DNA from: a virus
Virus record (IMG/VR): IMGVR_UViG_3300035182_002025
Location: 1-57,450 of that record
Strand: one strand, 5' to 3'
Length of the DNA stretch: 57,450 bases
Within the stretch, counting starts at the first letter, position 1. Each line of letters starts with the position of its first letter. Both the position numbers and the translations under genes were made by a program. Under the pieces are notes generated by a model, which had not been told where the DNA came from, searched no databases, and saw nothing but the letters and a program-made list of their open reading frames with translations. Below, one piece after another: positions 40,441 to 49,800 of this stretch.

Positions 40441-43242
40441 ATGCCAAGACCAGCCCCTGAAGACACTGTACCCGCCATGCTTGCCCCCGGGGAAGCAGTT
40501 CTCAATAAAGAGGCCTCCGACTTGGTGGGGCGAGGTGTAATCGCTGCCGCCAATAAGGCAGGGCTGGAGGTGCGCAGAAAAGGTATTGTGCCACAAGCGG
40601 ATTGCACTGGCCCTGTTCCAGTCCATGTGCCGGCGCAAGGCTATGTTGACGGGACAGAATCGGTCCACCCAGATTACTCAGCGACAACCTTGTTGTCAGG
40701 TCAGGCTACTCCAGAAGCTATTGCCGGTCATGAAGTTAAGGACAAGCTCGCTTCAAAAGGCCAGAATTTTTACGGTAACACGGCTGCGCCTGCTACCCCT
40801 GTGCAGGGCTACTCCGAAGGCGTTTCTGACGTGCCGGACCCAAACAGCAATAACTTCGTCAATCAGTCTACCGGTGTAACGACATTAGGCGGCGGGGCAA
40901 ACGGGCAGTCTACCGCCAACAAATACGCCAACATCGCGCAGCCTATGTACGGTACCCCAGGCGTATCAACAGGCCCGGCCAATAATGATCTTGCCAAGCA
41001 AAATTTCGGCGCCCGTGCGCAAATGGACCAAGCCATCAGCTATGGTAAAGCAGGCGGTATGGACGCCGCATCAGGCATCATGAAAGATATCGGTAAGAGT
41101 AAGCCAAAAGGGCTGGCGCCGACCTTTGCGCCTATGCCAAGTCTAGGTACCTCTGCGCGAGTTGATCTGGGCGGATTCACCGACATCCAGGGGTTTAATG
41201 ACGGCACCGCAAAAGTCGGCGATCTGCCCGACATGCAAAAAGTAGCCAACCAAATCAAATACCCAGAGGCCAACCAGCCCGGAACGCCAAACCAGACTCA
41301 CGGTTTTACCGGCGATCCGCACGCCCCTGAGCCGCAGCCTATGCGCCCCGGCCCAGCCGGAGCACCTGAAGGCGCTTACACGTCAAAATTTACGCTCAAC
41401 GGCCAGAACATGTCTGGTCCTGGTACCGATTTAGTTCCGGCAAAAAGCGCCGGTATCGTACCGTCCAGGCCAGTAAAAAGACCAGTACCTTTGGCGCAGC
41501 CAGTCACCGGGCCTTACCGCAACGTAACTTTTGACCATCCTGTAGCGGCGGGCAAACAGCTTGCTCCTGCGGGGAAAGGCCAGATGGCACCACAAGGGGA
41601 GGCGTACGTTAACTACGAAGAGTCCGCTACCATGAAGCCTCAGCAGTTTCGCCCAGGCCCTGGAGGAGCCCCCGTTGGGGATTACGAAGTAAACTTCGCC
41701 AATGACGGCCGCGTAGCAGGGCAAAAAGCTTTGCCGGCCCCAGAAGCGCCTCCAGCCGCTGCGGCGCAAGGGTATTCGGCGGAGGAATTGGCGGCCCTGG
41801 ATAAAGTAAAAGCGGCCGGGAGAGCTCGTGTTGACGCTATTAAAAACGGTACCGCTCAGCCGTCTGCAGGGCCGGCGCCTGCCGCCGCTGAAGCCGCTCC
41901 GGCCGCTCCGGCCGAATCATCCCCCGCACAGTCTCCTAAAGCTTCGAAGATCCCAGGAATTGTTGGCGCTGCGGCGGCATTGACTGCAGGGTATAACAAG
42001 CTAAAAGAGAACGTCCAAAAACCGGACGCCTTTTCTCTTACTAAACCGTTACCCTCCAAAGAGCAGTTGCGCGCTAATATCCGTAGTAGCCTAGACGAGC
42101 AAAAAGCAAACCTGGAAAAGCCATCCGAGTTTTCTAACGTGAAGGCCTCTATGCAGGACATGGGCTACGGCCCAGTACCCGCGGCACTCGGTGCGGGAGC
42201 GGTACGTTTAGCGGATCAGGTTGCGCCTATGGTAGAAGGGGGTAAACAGATGGCCCAAGACGTAGCGGGGCTTTTCAAAACGCCAGACGCTACGCCAGCA
42301 CCAAAAGGCACTGTCACTAAATTGGTAGAGCCGGCGGTACAGCAGCCTGCCCCTGAAGCGCAGGATCAAACTCCGGCCGGCACAACATTCGCGCCTGCTA
42401 GATATACGCCTGAAGACATTAATGGCCAATCTCGCGTTAACATCGATGAGAAAAATTACGTCCAGTCTGCCGACAAGGCTGGTATGTCCAGGGTCGCTGC
42501 GGGGCTGCAGGATCGGGAGAAGCGCGGAATAAACTTCCTACCGCCAAAACAATCTGACGCGGCGACCAAAGCGGGTACCACTGACTTTTGGATGAACCGC
42601 GGATTACCCGGCGGCGCAGCCCAAGACGCGCAGCAAAAACAGCTTGCGCAGATTCAGGACATAGCCTTGAACGGTGGCGGCAGGGGCGACATGACCGTGT
42701 CCCAATACCGTAACGCCAACGCGCGCCAGAAGGTCGCCCAAGGCATTTTGGCCGACCTAACTCGTGCCGGCACAGAGCGAGATAAAATGGCGGTCGACAA
42801 AGAAACGAACGCCAATGTCCGTGAGCAAAATGCGCTGGAGAAAAAAGCGTCCCGAGACTTGAAGGAGCGCGAGCTTAAGCAGAGCGCCACGCAACACGCC
42901 GATACCATTGCGCAGAAGAAAGAATCCGACGAGAATAAACTGATCACCGCGCAGTTCGGTGATGAGAAGCGGACGATTCGCCAGGGCGATTACCCTGCTG
43001 AGCAGGCTAAGTTCGAAAAAGCTCAGCTTTCTCAAAATATTGCGGCCAGGACAAAAGCGCTGGACACTACGTTTACCTCGCAAGATTCTGCGTATGATCA
43101 AGCCCTGGCAGAAGCGTTGCCGGAGTATGCCAAAGCGAAAGCGTTCCTTAGTGATTCCAGGCTCACTCCCGAAGAACGGGCCAGTGTACAATCTCGCATA
43201 GACGCAATTAAAACAGAGCATGCCGGAGCACTTAATGGCTGA
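40441..43242 (+). CDS. Large internal virion-type protein, 933 aa
   Basis: The start at 40441 is chosen because SD GAGG lies 8 nt upstream; a GTG at 40357 has none. The N-terminus carries the motif PAMLAPGEAVLNKEA, frequent at the start of large phage structural proteins. Pro/Ala/Gly-rich disordered segments follow, and after residue ~730 a charged coiled coil (NVREQNALEKKASRDLKERELK). The end overlaps the next gene by 8 bp. Function is inferred from position: probably packaged and ejected. Confidence 0.65.
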   Translation: MPRPAPEDTVPAMLAPGEAVLNKEASDLVGRGVIAAANKAGLEVRRKGIVPQADCTGPVPVHVPAQGYVDGTESVHPDYSATTLLSGQATPEAIAGHEVKDKLASKGQNFYGNTAAPATPVQGYSEGVSDVPDPNSNNFVNQSTGVTTLGGGANGQSTANKYANIAQPMYGTPGVSTGPANNDLAKQNFGARAQMDQAISYGKAGGMDAASGIMKDIGKSKPKGLAPTFAPMPSLGTSARVDLGGFTDIQGFNDGTAKVGDLPDMQKVANQIKYPEANQPGTPNQTHGFTGDPHAPEPQPMRPGPAGAPEGAYTSKFTLNGQNMSGPGTDLVPAKSAGIVPSRPVKRPVPLAQPVTGPYRNVTFDHPVAAGKQLAPAGKGQMAPQGEAYVNYEESATMKPQQFRPGPGGAPVGDYEVNFANDGRVAGQKALPAPEAPPAAAAQGYSAEELAALDKVKAAGRARVDAIKNGTAQPSAGPAPAAAEAAPAAPAESSPAQSPKASKIPGIVGAAAALTAGYNKLKENVQKPDAFSLTKPLPSKEQLRANIRSSLDEQKANLEKPSEFSNVKASMQDMGYGPVPAALGAGAVRLADQVAPMVEGGKQMAQDVAGLFKTPDATPAPKGTVTKLVEPAVQQPAPEAQDQTPAGTTFAPARYTPEDINGQSRVNIDEKNYVQSADKAGMSRVAAGLQDREKRGINFLPPKQSDAATKAGTTDFWMNRGLPGGAAQDAQQKQLAQIQDIALNGGGRGDMTVSQYRNANARQKVAQGILADLTRAGTERDKMAVDKETNANVREQNALEKKASRDLKERELKQSATQHADTIAQKKESDENKLITAQFGDEKRTIRQGDYPAEQAKFEKAQLSQNIAARTKALDTTFTSQDSAYDQALAEALPEYAKAKAFLSDSRLTPEERASVQSRIDAIKTEHAGALNG

Positions 43243-46200
43243 TTCAGATAGCATTATCGATACGCTTTCCGCTAAGTATGGGGCGCAATCCCCCGAAAGT
43301 GAAACGCCATCCTCTCCTATTGATACGCTCGAGCAGAAGTATGGGGCGGCAGATACTTCACCCGTTCGAGGCACCCTGGCCGAGGTAGGAAGACAGGTAG
43401 GTGCAGGCGCCGTCGTAGACCTTCCGGAAATGACCGGTAAAGCTATTCAGGCGTTATCGCCTACGGACAGCGGCGTCAATCGGTTTGGTAAGGAAATGCG
43501 CGAAAACGCAGAGGCTAGGGCGCCTGGATGGGAGCCTGATCTGCGTGACAAAGGTGAGGTGGCCCAGGCCGCCATACGCGCCGGTAGAGCCATCCCAGCC
43601 AGCGTGGCGCCCATAGCTTTGAGTGCAGTGCCCGTTGTAGGGCCAGAGTTATCCCTGGCTGCGACCGGCGCGCTGTTCGGCGGTAGCCAATACCAAGACA
43701 CCTACGAAAAATTAATTAGCGAAGGCGCATCGCCGGAAGAGGCAAAGGAGGCCGCTTTAGGTACTGCGGCTACCCAGGGTGGCGGCGAGATGATCGCCAA
43801 CAAACTTACCGCCGGGGTATTAGGCGCTGGCAAAAACGTAGCGGCCAATACGATAGGTGGCCTTACCGGCCAGTTAACTGAAAAGGCCGCGTTGAAAACC
43901 GCGGCTAAAGATTTCGGAAAGGCTTATGCGGCTGATCTGGTCGGCGAGCCCGCCACAGAGATTGCGCAAGACACCGCCACAGAGGCCATAGAGCGCGCAT
44001 ACGGCGCTAACCCTTCTACTGGGTACGGTGACATCGCGTACCAATCAGGTACGACTGCGCTGGCCATGGCGGCCTTGTTAGGCCTTCCTGGCGCCGGTGG
44101 ACACTACGCCAACCACAAACGCGCCGAATTAATAGACCAGACCTTAAACGATCCGGCCTCGCCAGAAAGCGCCAGACTGGCGGCTGTCAACGGCATTTAT
44201 AACCGCGCGCAATCGCAAGGTATCCAAGACGCCGACGAATGGCGAGCTGGCGCACTTGAAGATATTGCGGCCGGCAGACCGATTCGCCGTGATACCGCCT
44301 CTATTCCGGCAGCCGCTGTCGCCCAACAGCAGGCGGAACAAAGCGCAGCCCCTGTGGTACCGGAACCAAATGCCCCTCAATCCGTTCCGGAAACTATCGC
44401 CCCGGCTCCCGTACCGGAGCAAGCTGCAGCACCTATAGTTCCGGAGCAAGCCGTTACACCCGAAGCTCCAGCCCCGGCAGAACCCGATCTGAATGCTGTT
44501 AAAAATTTCGTGTCTGCGCAGGAGGCACGCTGGGCTAACACGCCTGATAGGCCAAGGGGCACTAACCCAGCCATGCGCAACGTGGCGACAGACTTAGGCC
44601 TGGATCCGAAAGCGTTTACCAGTGCAGAAGATTTGATGGGCGCTATAAAACAGCGCGTCAGCGATATCGAAACGCCTGCGCCAAAAACTCCAGGCCAACA
44701 AGTGGCTGAGGATATAGCGGGCAAAGGCACTATCAGTGACATGCTGGCAGGGCATCCAGAAATTCTGGATACCGATATGAGTATGCAACAGGCAGCGGCT
44801 CAGGCTGAAGAGCAAGCTGCCGCGGCTGGAGCGCATCCAGAACAAGTTGAACGGGCCGCAGGCGAAGAGCAAGCGCCGGTATACGTCGACGCTACTACAG
44901 GCGAGATCCTTGACGGGGCTATCTCGGAAGAAAATGCCTACTCGCCAGAAAAAATAGCCGCTTTAGACGATGCAACGCTGTCGGCGCTTTCCAAAAACTT
45001 ATCCGGCCAAAGGCTGGCCGCGGTCCAGCAAGAGTTGTTACGCCGTAAAGCGGCAGGAGGCGAGAATGCCGAGCAAATCCCAGGCGCAGGCCAAAATGAT
45101 GTCGGCGGTGGCGCACAATCCGAAGTTCGCGGAGAAGGTGGGGATACCCCAGTCGGTGGGCCTGGAGTTCCACCAAGCAGACAAGAAAGCGGGAATATTC
45201 AACAAGAGCAATCCGAAACACCCATACCACAGGAGGTAACTGAAAATGGCAAAAGCGAGAACCCAACCACGCAAGAAACAGCCGCCCAAGAAGAAATAGC
45301 GGCGGGCGACTACGCTCCGGCAGCAACTTTGTCCGAAGCGGCGAACGCTACTGAGGCGGCCAAAGCGGATACCCCCGAGCAGGATATTCAGAACGGCGAC
45401 TACACTAAGGGAGTTTCCGCAGAATACGCCGGATTGCCTATCGCCATAGAGAACGCCGCCGGATCACAACGTACCGGTACTAGCCCTGACGGTAGGCAAT
45501 GGTCGCAAACAATGCGCGATCACTACGGCGAGATTGTCGGTGCGGAAGGTGCAGACGGCGATCACGTAGACGTATTCGTTAATCCGAATGGCGCGGTTAC
45601 CAAAACAGCATTTGTCATCGATCAGGTAGACCCTAATACTGGCCTATTTGACGAGCACAAAGTGGTGCTCGGGTACCCAAATAAAACCGCAGCCGCGCAG
45701 GCGTATTTAAGCAATTACGAAGAGGGGTGGAAGGGTCTGGGAAGTATTACCGGGATGACCTTGCCAAACTTCAAAAAATGGTTGGCTACGCAGGATACTA
45801 CCAAACCTGTGACATCTACGGCGAAAGTAAAAACGGAGAATCATGTCGCCGCCGCAGCAGAGCCTAAAGAGTCCGGTGAAGGTCAAAGGCTGGAATCTGC
45901 CAGACAAGCGCTAATATCCGCCGTACCAGACGGAAATTTGGAGATGCTTTTTGGCGCAAAGCTGGGTAAAACTCGCCAGCAGCTAATGCGGATACTTACT
46001 GGCGACCCTAAATGGCCCGCCAATAAATCCGGCATGTCCTGGTTACGAGACACGTTTTATAAAATGGCGGGTATACCTGACGGTTACGCAGCGGCAGTTC
46101 GGCAGGACGCTTTTAAATCTTGGGCGAAAGGTCAATCCGATTCTACAGAGCCCCCGACGCCTCTTCCTGAAAGCGCACCACGGGCGGCCACTTCTGTAGC

Positions 46201-46402
46201 CGACAATAGCAGAGCGCTGGAAACTATCTTCGCCAAAATAGACACCACTCACCCTAACCCGGCTGAATTGCGCGAGATGTTGAAAGACAACCCGTTCAAA
46301 GAGCAGATCACGTACGTAGTCGACCACGGCTTCGAAATTTTCCAAGACTTGTTGAAGTCTGATAAAAACCCGAATGGGAAGGTAGAAAGAGTATGCCCGT
46401 AA
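43235..46402 (+). CDS. Polyvalent internal virion protein with pyrophosphatase-like domain, 1055 aa
   Basis: The start at 43235 follows SD GGAG. The N-terminus has two DTLxxKYG repeats. A hydrophobic Ala/Gly-rich region (about residues 110-290) may insert in membranes. From about 735 to 850 lies a domain with GSQRTGTSPDGRQW, GADGDHVDVFVNP, DEHKVVLGYPNK and GLGSITGMTLPNFKKWL, the pattern of the inorganic-pyrophosphatase-like domain of phage/plasmid polyvalent proteins. The linker at about 610-690 is low-complexity and overlaps a second gene in another frame. It probably enters the host with DNA. Confidence 0.75.
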   Translation: MADSDSIIDTLSAKYGAQSPESETPSSPIDTLEQKYGAADTSPVRGTLAEVGRQVGAGAVVDLPEMTGKAIQALSPTDSGVNRFGKEMRENAEARAPGWEPDLRDKGEVAQAAIRAGRAIPASVAPIALSAVPVVGPELSLAATGALFGGSQYQDTYEKLISEGASPEEAKEAALGTAATQGGGEMIANKLTAGVLGAGKNVAANTIGGLTGQLTEKAALKTAAKDFGKAYAADLVGEPATEIAQDTATEAIERAYGANPSTGYGDIAYQSGTTALAMAALLGLPGAGGHYANHKRAELIDQTLNDPASPESARLAAVNGIYNRAQSQGIQDADEWRAGALEDIAAGRPIRRDTASIPAAAVAQQQAEQSAAPVVPEPNAPQSVPETIAPAPVPEQAAAPIVPEQAVTPEAPAPAEPDLNAVKNFVSAQEARWANTPDRPRGTNPAMRNVATDLGLDPKAFTSAEDLMGAIKQRVSDIETPAPKTPGQQVAEDIAGKGTISDMLAGHPEILDTDMSMQQAAAQAEEQAAAAGAHPEQVERAAGEEQAPVYVDATTGEILDGAISEENAYSPEKIAALDDATLSALSKNLSGQRLAAVQQELLRRKAAGGENAEQIPGAGQNDVGGGAQSEVRGEGGDTPVGGPGVPPSRQESGNIQQEQSETPIPQEVTENGKSENPTTQETAAQEEIAAGDYAPAATLSEAANATEAAKADTPEQDIQNGDYTKGVSAEYAGLPIAIENAAGSQRTGTSPDGRQWSQTMRDHYGEIVGAEGADGDHVDVFVNPNGAVTKTAFVIDQVDPNTGLFDEHKVVLGYPNKTAAAQAYLSNYEEGWKGLGSITGMTLPNFKKWLATQDTTKPVTSTAKVKTENHVAAAAEPKESGEGQRLESARQALISAVPDGNLEMLFGAKLGKTRQQLMRILTGDPKWPANKSGMSWLRDTFYKMAGIPDGYAAAVRQDAFKSWAKGQSDSTEPPTPLPESAPRAATSVADNSRALETIFAKIDTTHPNPAELREMLKDNPFKEQITYVVDHGFEIFQDLLKSDKNPNGKVERVCP
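45066..45239 (+). CDS. Overprinted small protein with PSKS..AVAHNPKFAEKVGIPQSVG motif, 57 aa
   Basis: Nested in another frame inside the gene at 43235. It has a strong SD (AGGAGG) 7 nt before its ATG. The product, starting PSKSQAQAKMMSAVAHNP and continuing FAEKVGIPQSV, matches a pattern I recognise from small stand-alone phage proteins and polyvalent-protein tails. The frame of the host gene here is low-complexity Gly/Pro/Gln/Glu, as expected if the small gene's frame constrains the DNA. A 17-codon basic ORF with its own AGGAGG (45246-45299) follows in the same frame. Confidence 0.65.
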   Translation: MPSKSQAQAKMMSAVAHNPKFAEKVGIPQSVGLEFHQADKKAGIFNKSNPKHPYHRR

Positions 46403-46887
46403 AATCACTGTTAGACCCATCGACCGAGATCCTGTTGGAAGAGGCCATTTCTCAGGAGATCCATGCGTCCCACCTTTACAAACATCTGGCTAACCAATGC
46501 CAGCGCTTAGGCCTATTAGGCGCGGCCAAGTACTTCCTGGCAGAGAGTGCGGAAGAGCTTACGCACTACCAGAAAATAGCGGATTACGTTAATGACAGAG
46601 GTTCGGTAGCGTTCATCCCTGACATACCGGCAGTGACATTACCGATAAAATCCCTGAACGATGCGCTGCTGGCGGCCTACAACGCCGAAGTGGCGCTAGG
46701 CCAAAAATATGAGCAGTGGTACGGGATGCTGTGCAGTTCCGACGTTACCACCGCGCAATTCTTGCTACAATACCTGGAAATACAACGGATAAGCATTGGC
46801 GACTACGGTGATCTGCTGGCCAGGATAGATATGGTCGGTGCTGACCGCGCCGCTATCCTGATCATAGATTCAGAACTCGGAGATTAA
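46393..46887 (+). CDS. Ferritin-like protein, 164 aa
   Basis: A complete four-helix ferritin of the FtnA type. Alignment by eye to E. coli FtnA puts ferroxidase ligands at Glu22, Glu55, His58 and Glu99 (motifs QEIHASHLY, AEELTHYQ, YNAEVALGQK), and Glu129 in the fourth helix (YLEIQRIS); the FtnA acidic residues of the third iron site are replaced. Such proteins oxidise Fe(II) and store it in a 24-mer. The gene overlaps the preceding internal-protein gene by 10 bp and is followed after 6 bp by the giant polyvalent gene, so it is expressed with virion proteins. Confidence 0.88.
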   Translation: MPVKSLLDPSTEILLEEAISQEIHASHLYKHLANQCQRLGLLGAAKYFLAESAEELTHYQKIADYVNDRGSVAFIPDIPAVTLPIKSLNDALLAAYNAEVALGQKYEQWYGMLCSSDVTTAQFLLQYLEIQRISIGDYGDLLARIDMVGADRAAILIIDSELGD

Positions 46888-46893
46888 GTCCCT

Positions 46894-49800
46894 ATGGCCG
46901 GCCCCTGCAAATACCGCTTTACAGATAAAAATGGAAACGAGGTAGAGTTGGGGCTTTCAGCCTTCAAGGCGTACCTAGCCGATGGGGGTCTTGAACAGTT
47001 TTATCCGGCAAAAGATTTTCCGTGGCAGGCTCAATTCTCTAGGCCTGCAGCGCTCCCTGAAAAGATCAACATTGATGGCAAAGAGCGCTGGACGGTCAAC
47101 AGTTCTGGCCGTCCCATCGCCAGCACCGAAGAAGCCGTTCGCAACTTTTGGAACTGGTTTACAGACAGCCAAGTTGTAGACGATCAAGGCAGACCGATTG
47201 TGGTCTACCACGGCACAACCCACGATTTCTCAAAATTCGACATAGGTCAGGCCGGCCAAAAAGATTCAGGCTGGTACGGCACCGGCATTTACGTAACGCC
47301 AGACGCCAACACGGCCAGCGCTTACGCAGACTACGATCAAGAGGCTACCGGTCAAAACGTCATCCCGATGTACGCCAAGATCGAGAACCCGTTCATCTGG
47401 TCGCGAGATATTAAGCCGTCCGGGTCAAAACCCATCAGCGATGACTTCACTCGACTGTTCAAGAACGCGGGCCACGATGGGGTTTTTGCAGAAAATAAGT
47501 ACGCAGCGCCAGAGCACCAGAAATGGTACGAGATGGTCGTATTCCATCCAGAAAACCTAAAAGCTGCATACGGAAACAACGGTAACTTCAGCGCGGAAGA
47601 TACCGATATTCGGTATTCGCGAAACGCGAATACTTCTGGCGAACGTATATCGGAGGCCGATGCCGCACAACACCTGAAAGACAATTTCGGTGTTGGCATT
47701 GATAATCTGATCCGCCAAAAAGTTTTAAACTTCACGCACGGTAAAGCTACGTGGCCTGAGAACGCCAGGAACGCCGCCAGAGGCGATGAAGAAGCGGTCT
47801 ATACGAACGGTAAGGCATACATCGATTTGGACGCCACCGGCAAAGGTCGGCTGAATGCTGTGGTATTACACGAACTCGGCGAGCACTACGGCCTGCAGCG
47901 CATGTTGGGCGAGCAAGCCTACAAGTCTTTGCAGCAACAAGTGATCGCCAGGGCAAAAATACCAGGGTCAAAAGCCGCTGCGGTTTGGGCATCCGTAAAA
48001 GCGGATTACGGCCATTTAGAAGAAGGCAGCCCAAAATTCGTGGCCGAAGTGATCGCCAAGTTAGGTGAAAACGATCCTAAAGCGCCATGGTTCCGCCGCC
48101 TACTTTCCCAGATCAAAGCGTTCTTGATGCGTATGGGTTTGGCTAGGGGGCTGACGGCTGGCACCGTCACAGAATCTGATCTACACGACTTATTACGGGC
48201 CAGCTTGCAGCGCGCTGCCAGGGGTTACGTAAAAGACGACGTCCAGGTATTTGGCGGAAATCCGCAACCCGCGTTCAGTGCTTTAAAATCTTCTGCTTCA
48301 TGGACCGCCGAAAGAATAGACTCATTATTTGGGAACTTTGCCTATACGATGGACGACGATAAGACAAAAGCTTTCGCAGGATTTGTATCCCCTGAAGAGT
48401 TCCTGGACGCTACTACCACCCCCACGCTATTAGCGCAAATAGAGTCGGAATCGAGGCCACTATCCGTAGAAGATATGCGGGATGAGCGCCAGCCTATAAT
48501 ACTGTTCGGTGACTACGACGGAACCACCTTTACCACGGACGGGCATGAGGGGCGGCATAGGATGGTAGCTCTGCGAGATAGCGGCGTAAAAAAAGTCCCA
48601 GTCGTATTTCACATAGGGCAAGGGAAGAAGCTATTTGCAGTTTCGAACGTAAATGTTACGGGCCAATATATTTCAGGTTCTGCTAAATCCGGAGGTGAGG
48701 TATACGGTAGGGGCTTCAAATTGCCTGAAGCTATCCCGATAAATTACGCCAATAAAGCGCGGGTAGAAGCATTTTTCGGCGTAGATTCGGACGCACAGTT
48801 TTCTCGCCCTAGTTTGGAGGCCGTCAAGCAGCGCATACTGCGCAATGACCAAGGCGACCCTACGCTCACCGCCCAGGCCATCAGAAAGCTTGAGGAAAAG
48901 TGGGGCGCTGTTACCAAGCAGCGTTTCGCCGCGCTTAGCGTCAGGCAGATGGTCGAGTACGCCAAACGGATCATGCCTGGGTTGGAGTCGTATCAGATCC
49001 ACATGCAACAGCGGGAAGCCACCGTTAACTCGATATTGCGGGTAGCGGATCGGTTAGTATCCGAGGTGTGGAAAAAGTTACCTTTGCGCGTTCAGAAAGA
49101 TTTGGCCGCCGTCATGCACGGATCAACTATCGCCGACATAGACGCCTCCAAAGCTTGGACTGGCACTTTTAAAAACGCGGCCGATACCGGTCAGGTTATG
49201 GGCTTCAACGCCTATACCCAGGAGGCCTTTACCCCTGGTAGAAAAGCCGCGCTGTTAAAGCTGGCTATCGATAACGGGGCGCTGAAACAGCATGACGACA
49301 AGGAAGGCACTGACGATCCTACGCTGTACCTTGATCGGAACGGGTACCTGTTCAAAACAGAGGCCCAGGCAAAAGCTTTCGTGCTGCGCATCCAGGAAAT
49401 GATAGACGCGCAGCGCAAAGATAGATCCCGTATCGGCGCGCCAGACGAGAATATTAACCGCCAGAACGAGCACGCCAGAATAGTGCCACTGTACGAGGCT
49501 CTGGATCCAAAAGCCCAGTACGTGTACGCCGAATCCAACCGCCTGCACAACGACATCTCTTCGCGCAGGCTGGAGGTCCTGTTGGAGCGCATCGGCAGTG
49601 CAATCGCCAACGGGCAAAAGCGTAAGCAATTGATCGCGCAAATGCGCGCGCAGTTCGAATCGAACTCACTCAACTGGTATTACGCCCCGCTGTCGCGTTT
49701 CGGTGAGTTCTGGTTCTACGGCAAGGACAAAGACGGCCAAAAACGCTTCAGCACCTACGAGTCTGATAAAGCGCGCAATGAAGCCGTTAAGAATTACGTG

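Noticed and set aside
45246-45299. A 17-codon basic ORF with AGGAGG SD after the overprinted gene
   Set aside because: It has a good ribosome site, but 17 residues (MAKARTQPRKKQPPKKK) are too few to call a gene; noted in the overprinted gene entry.
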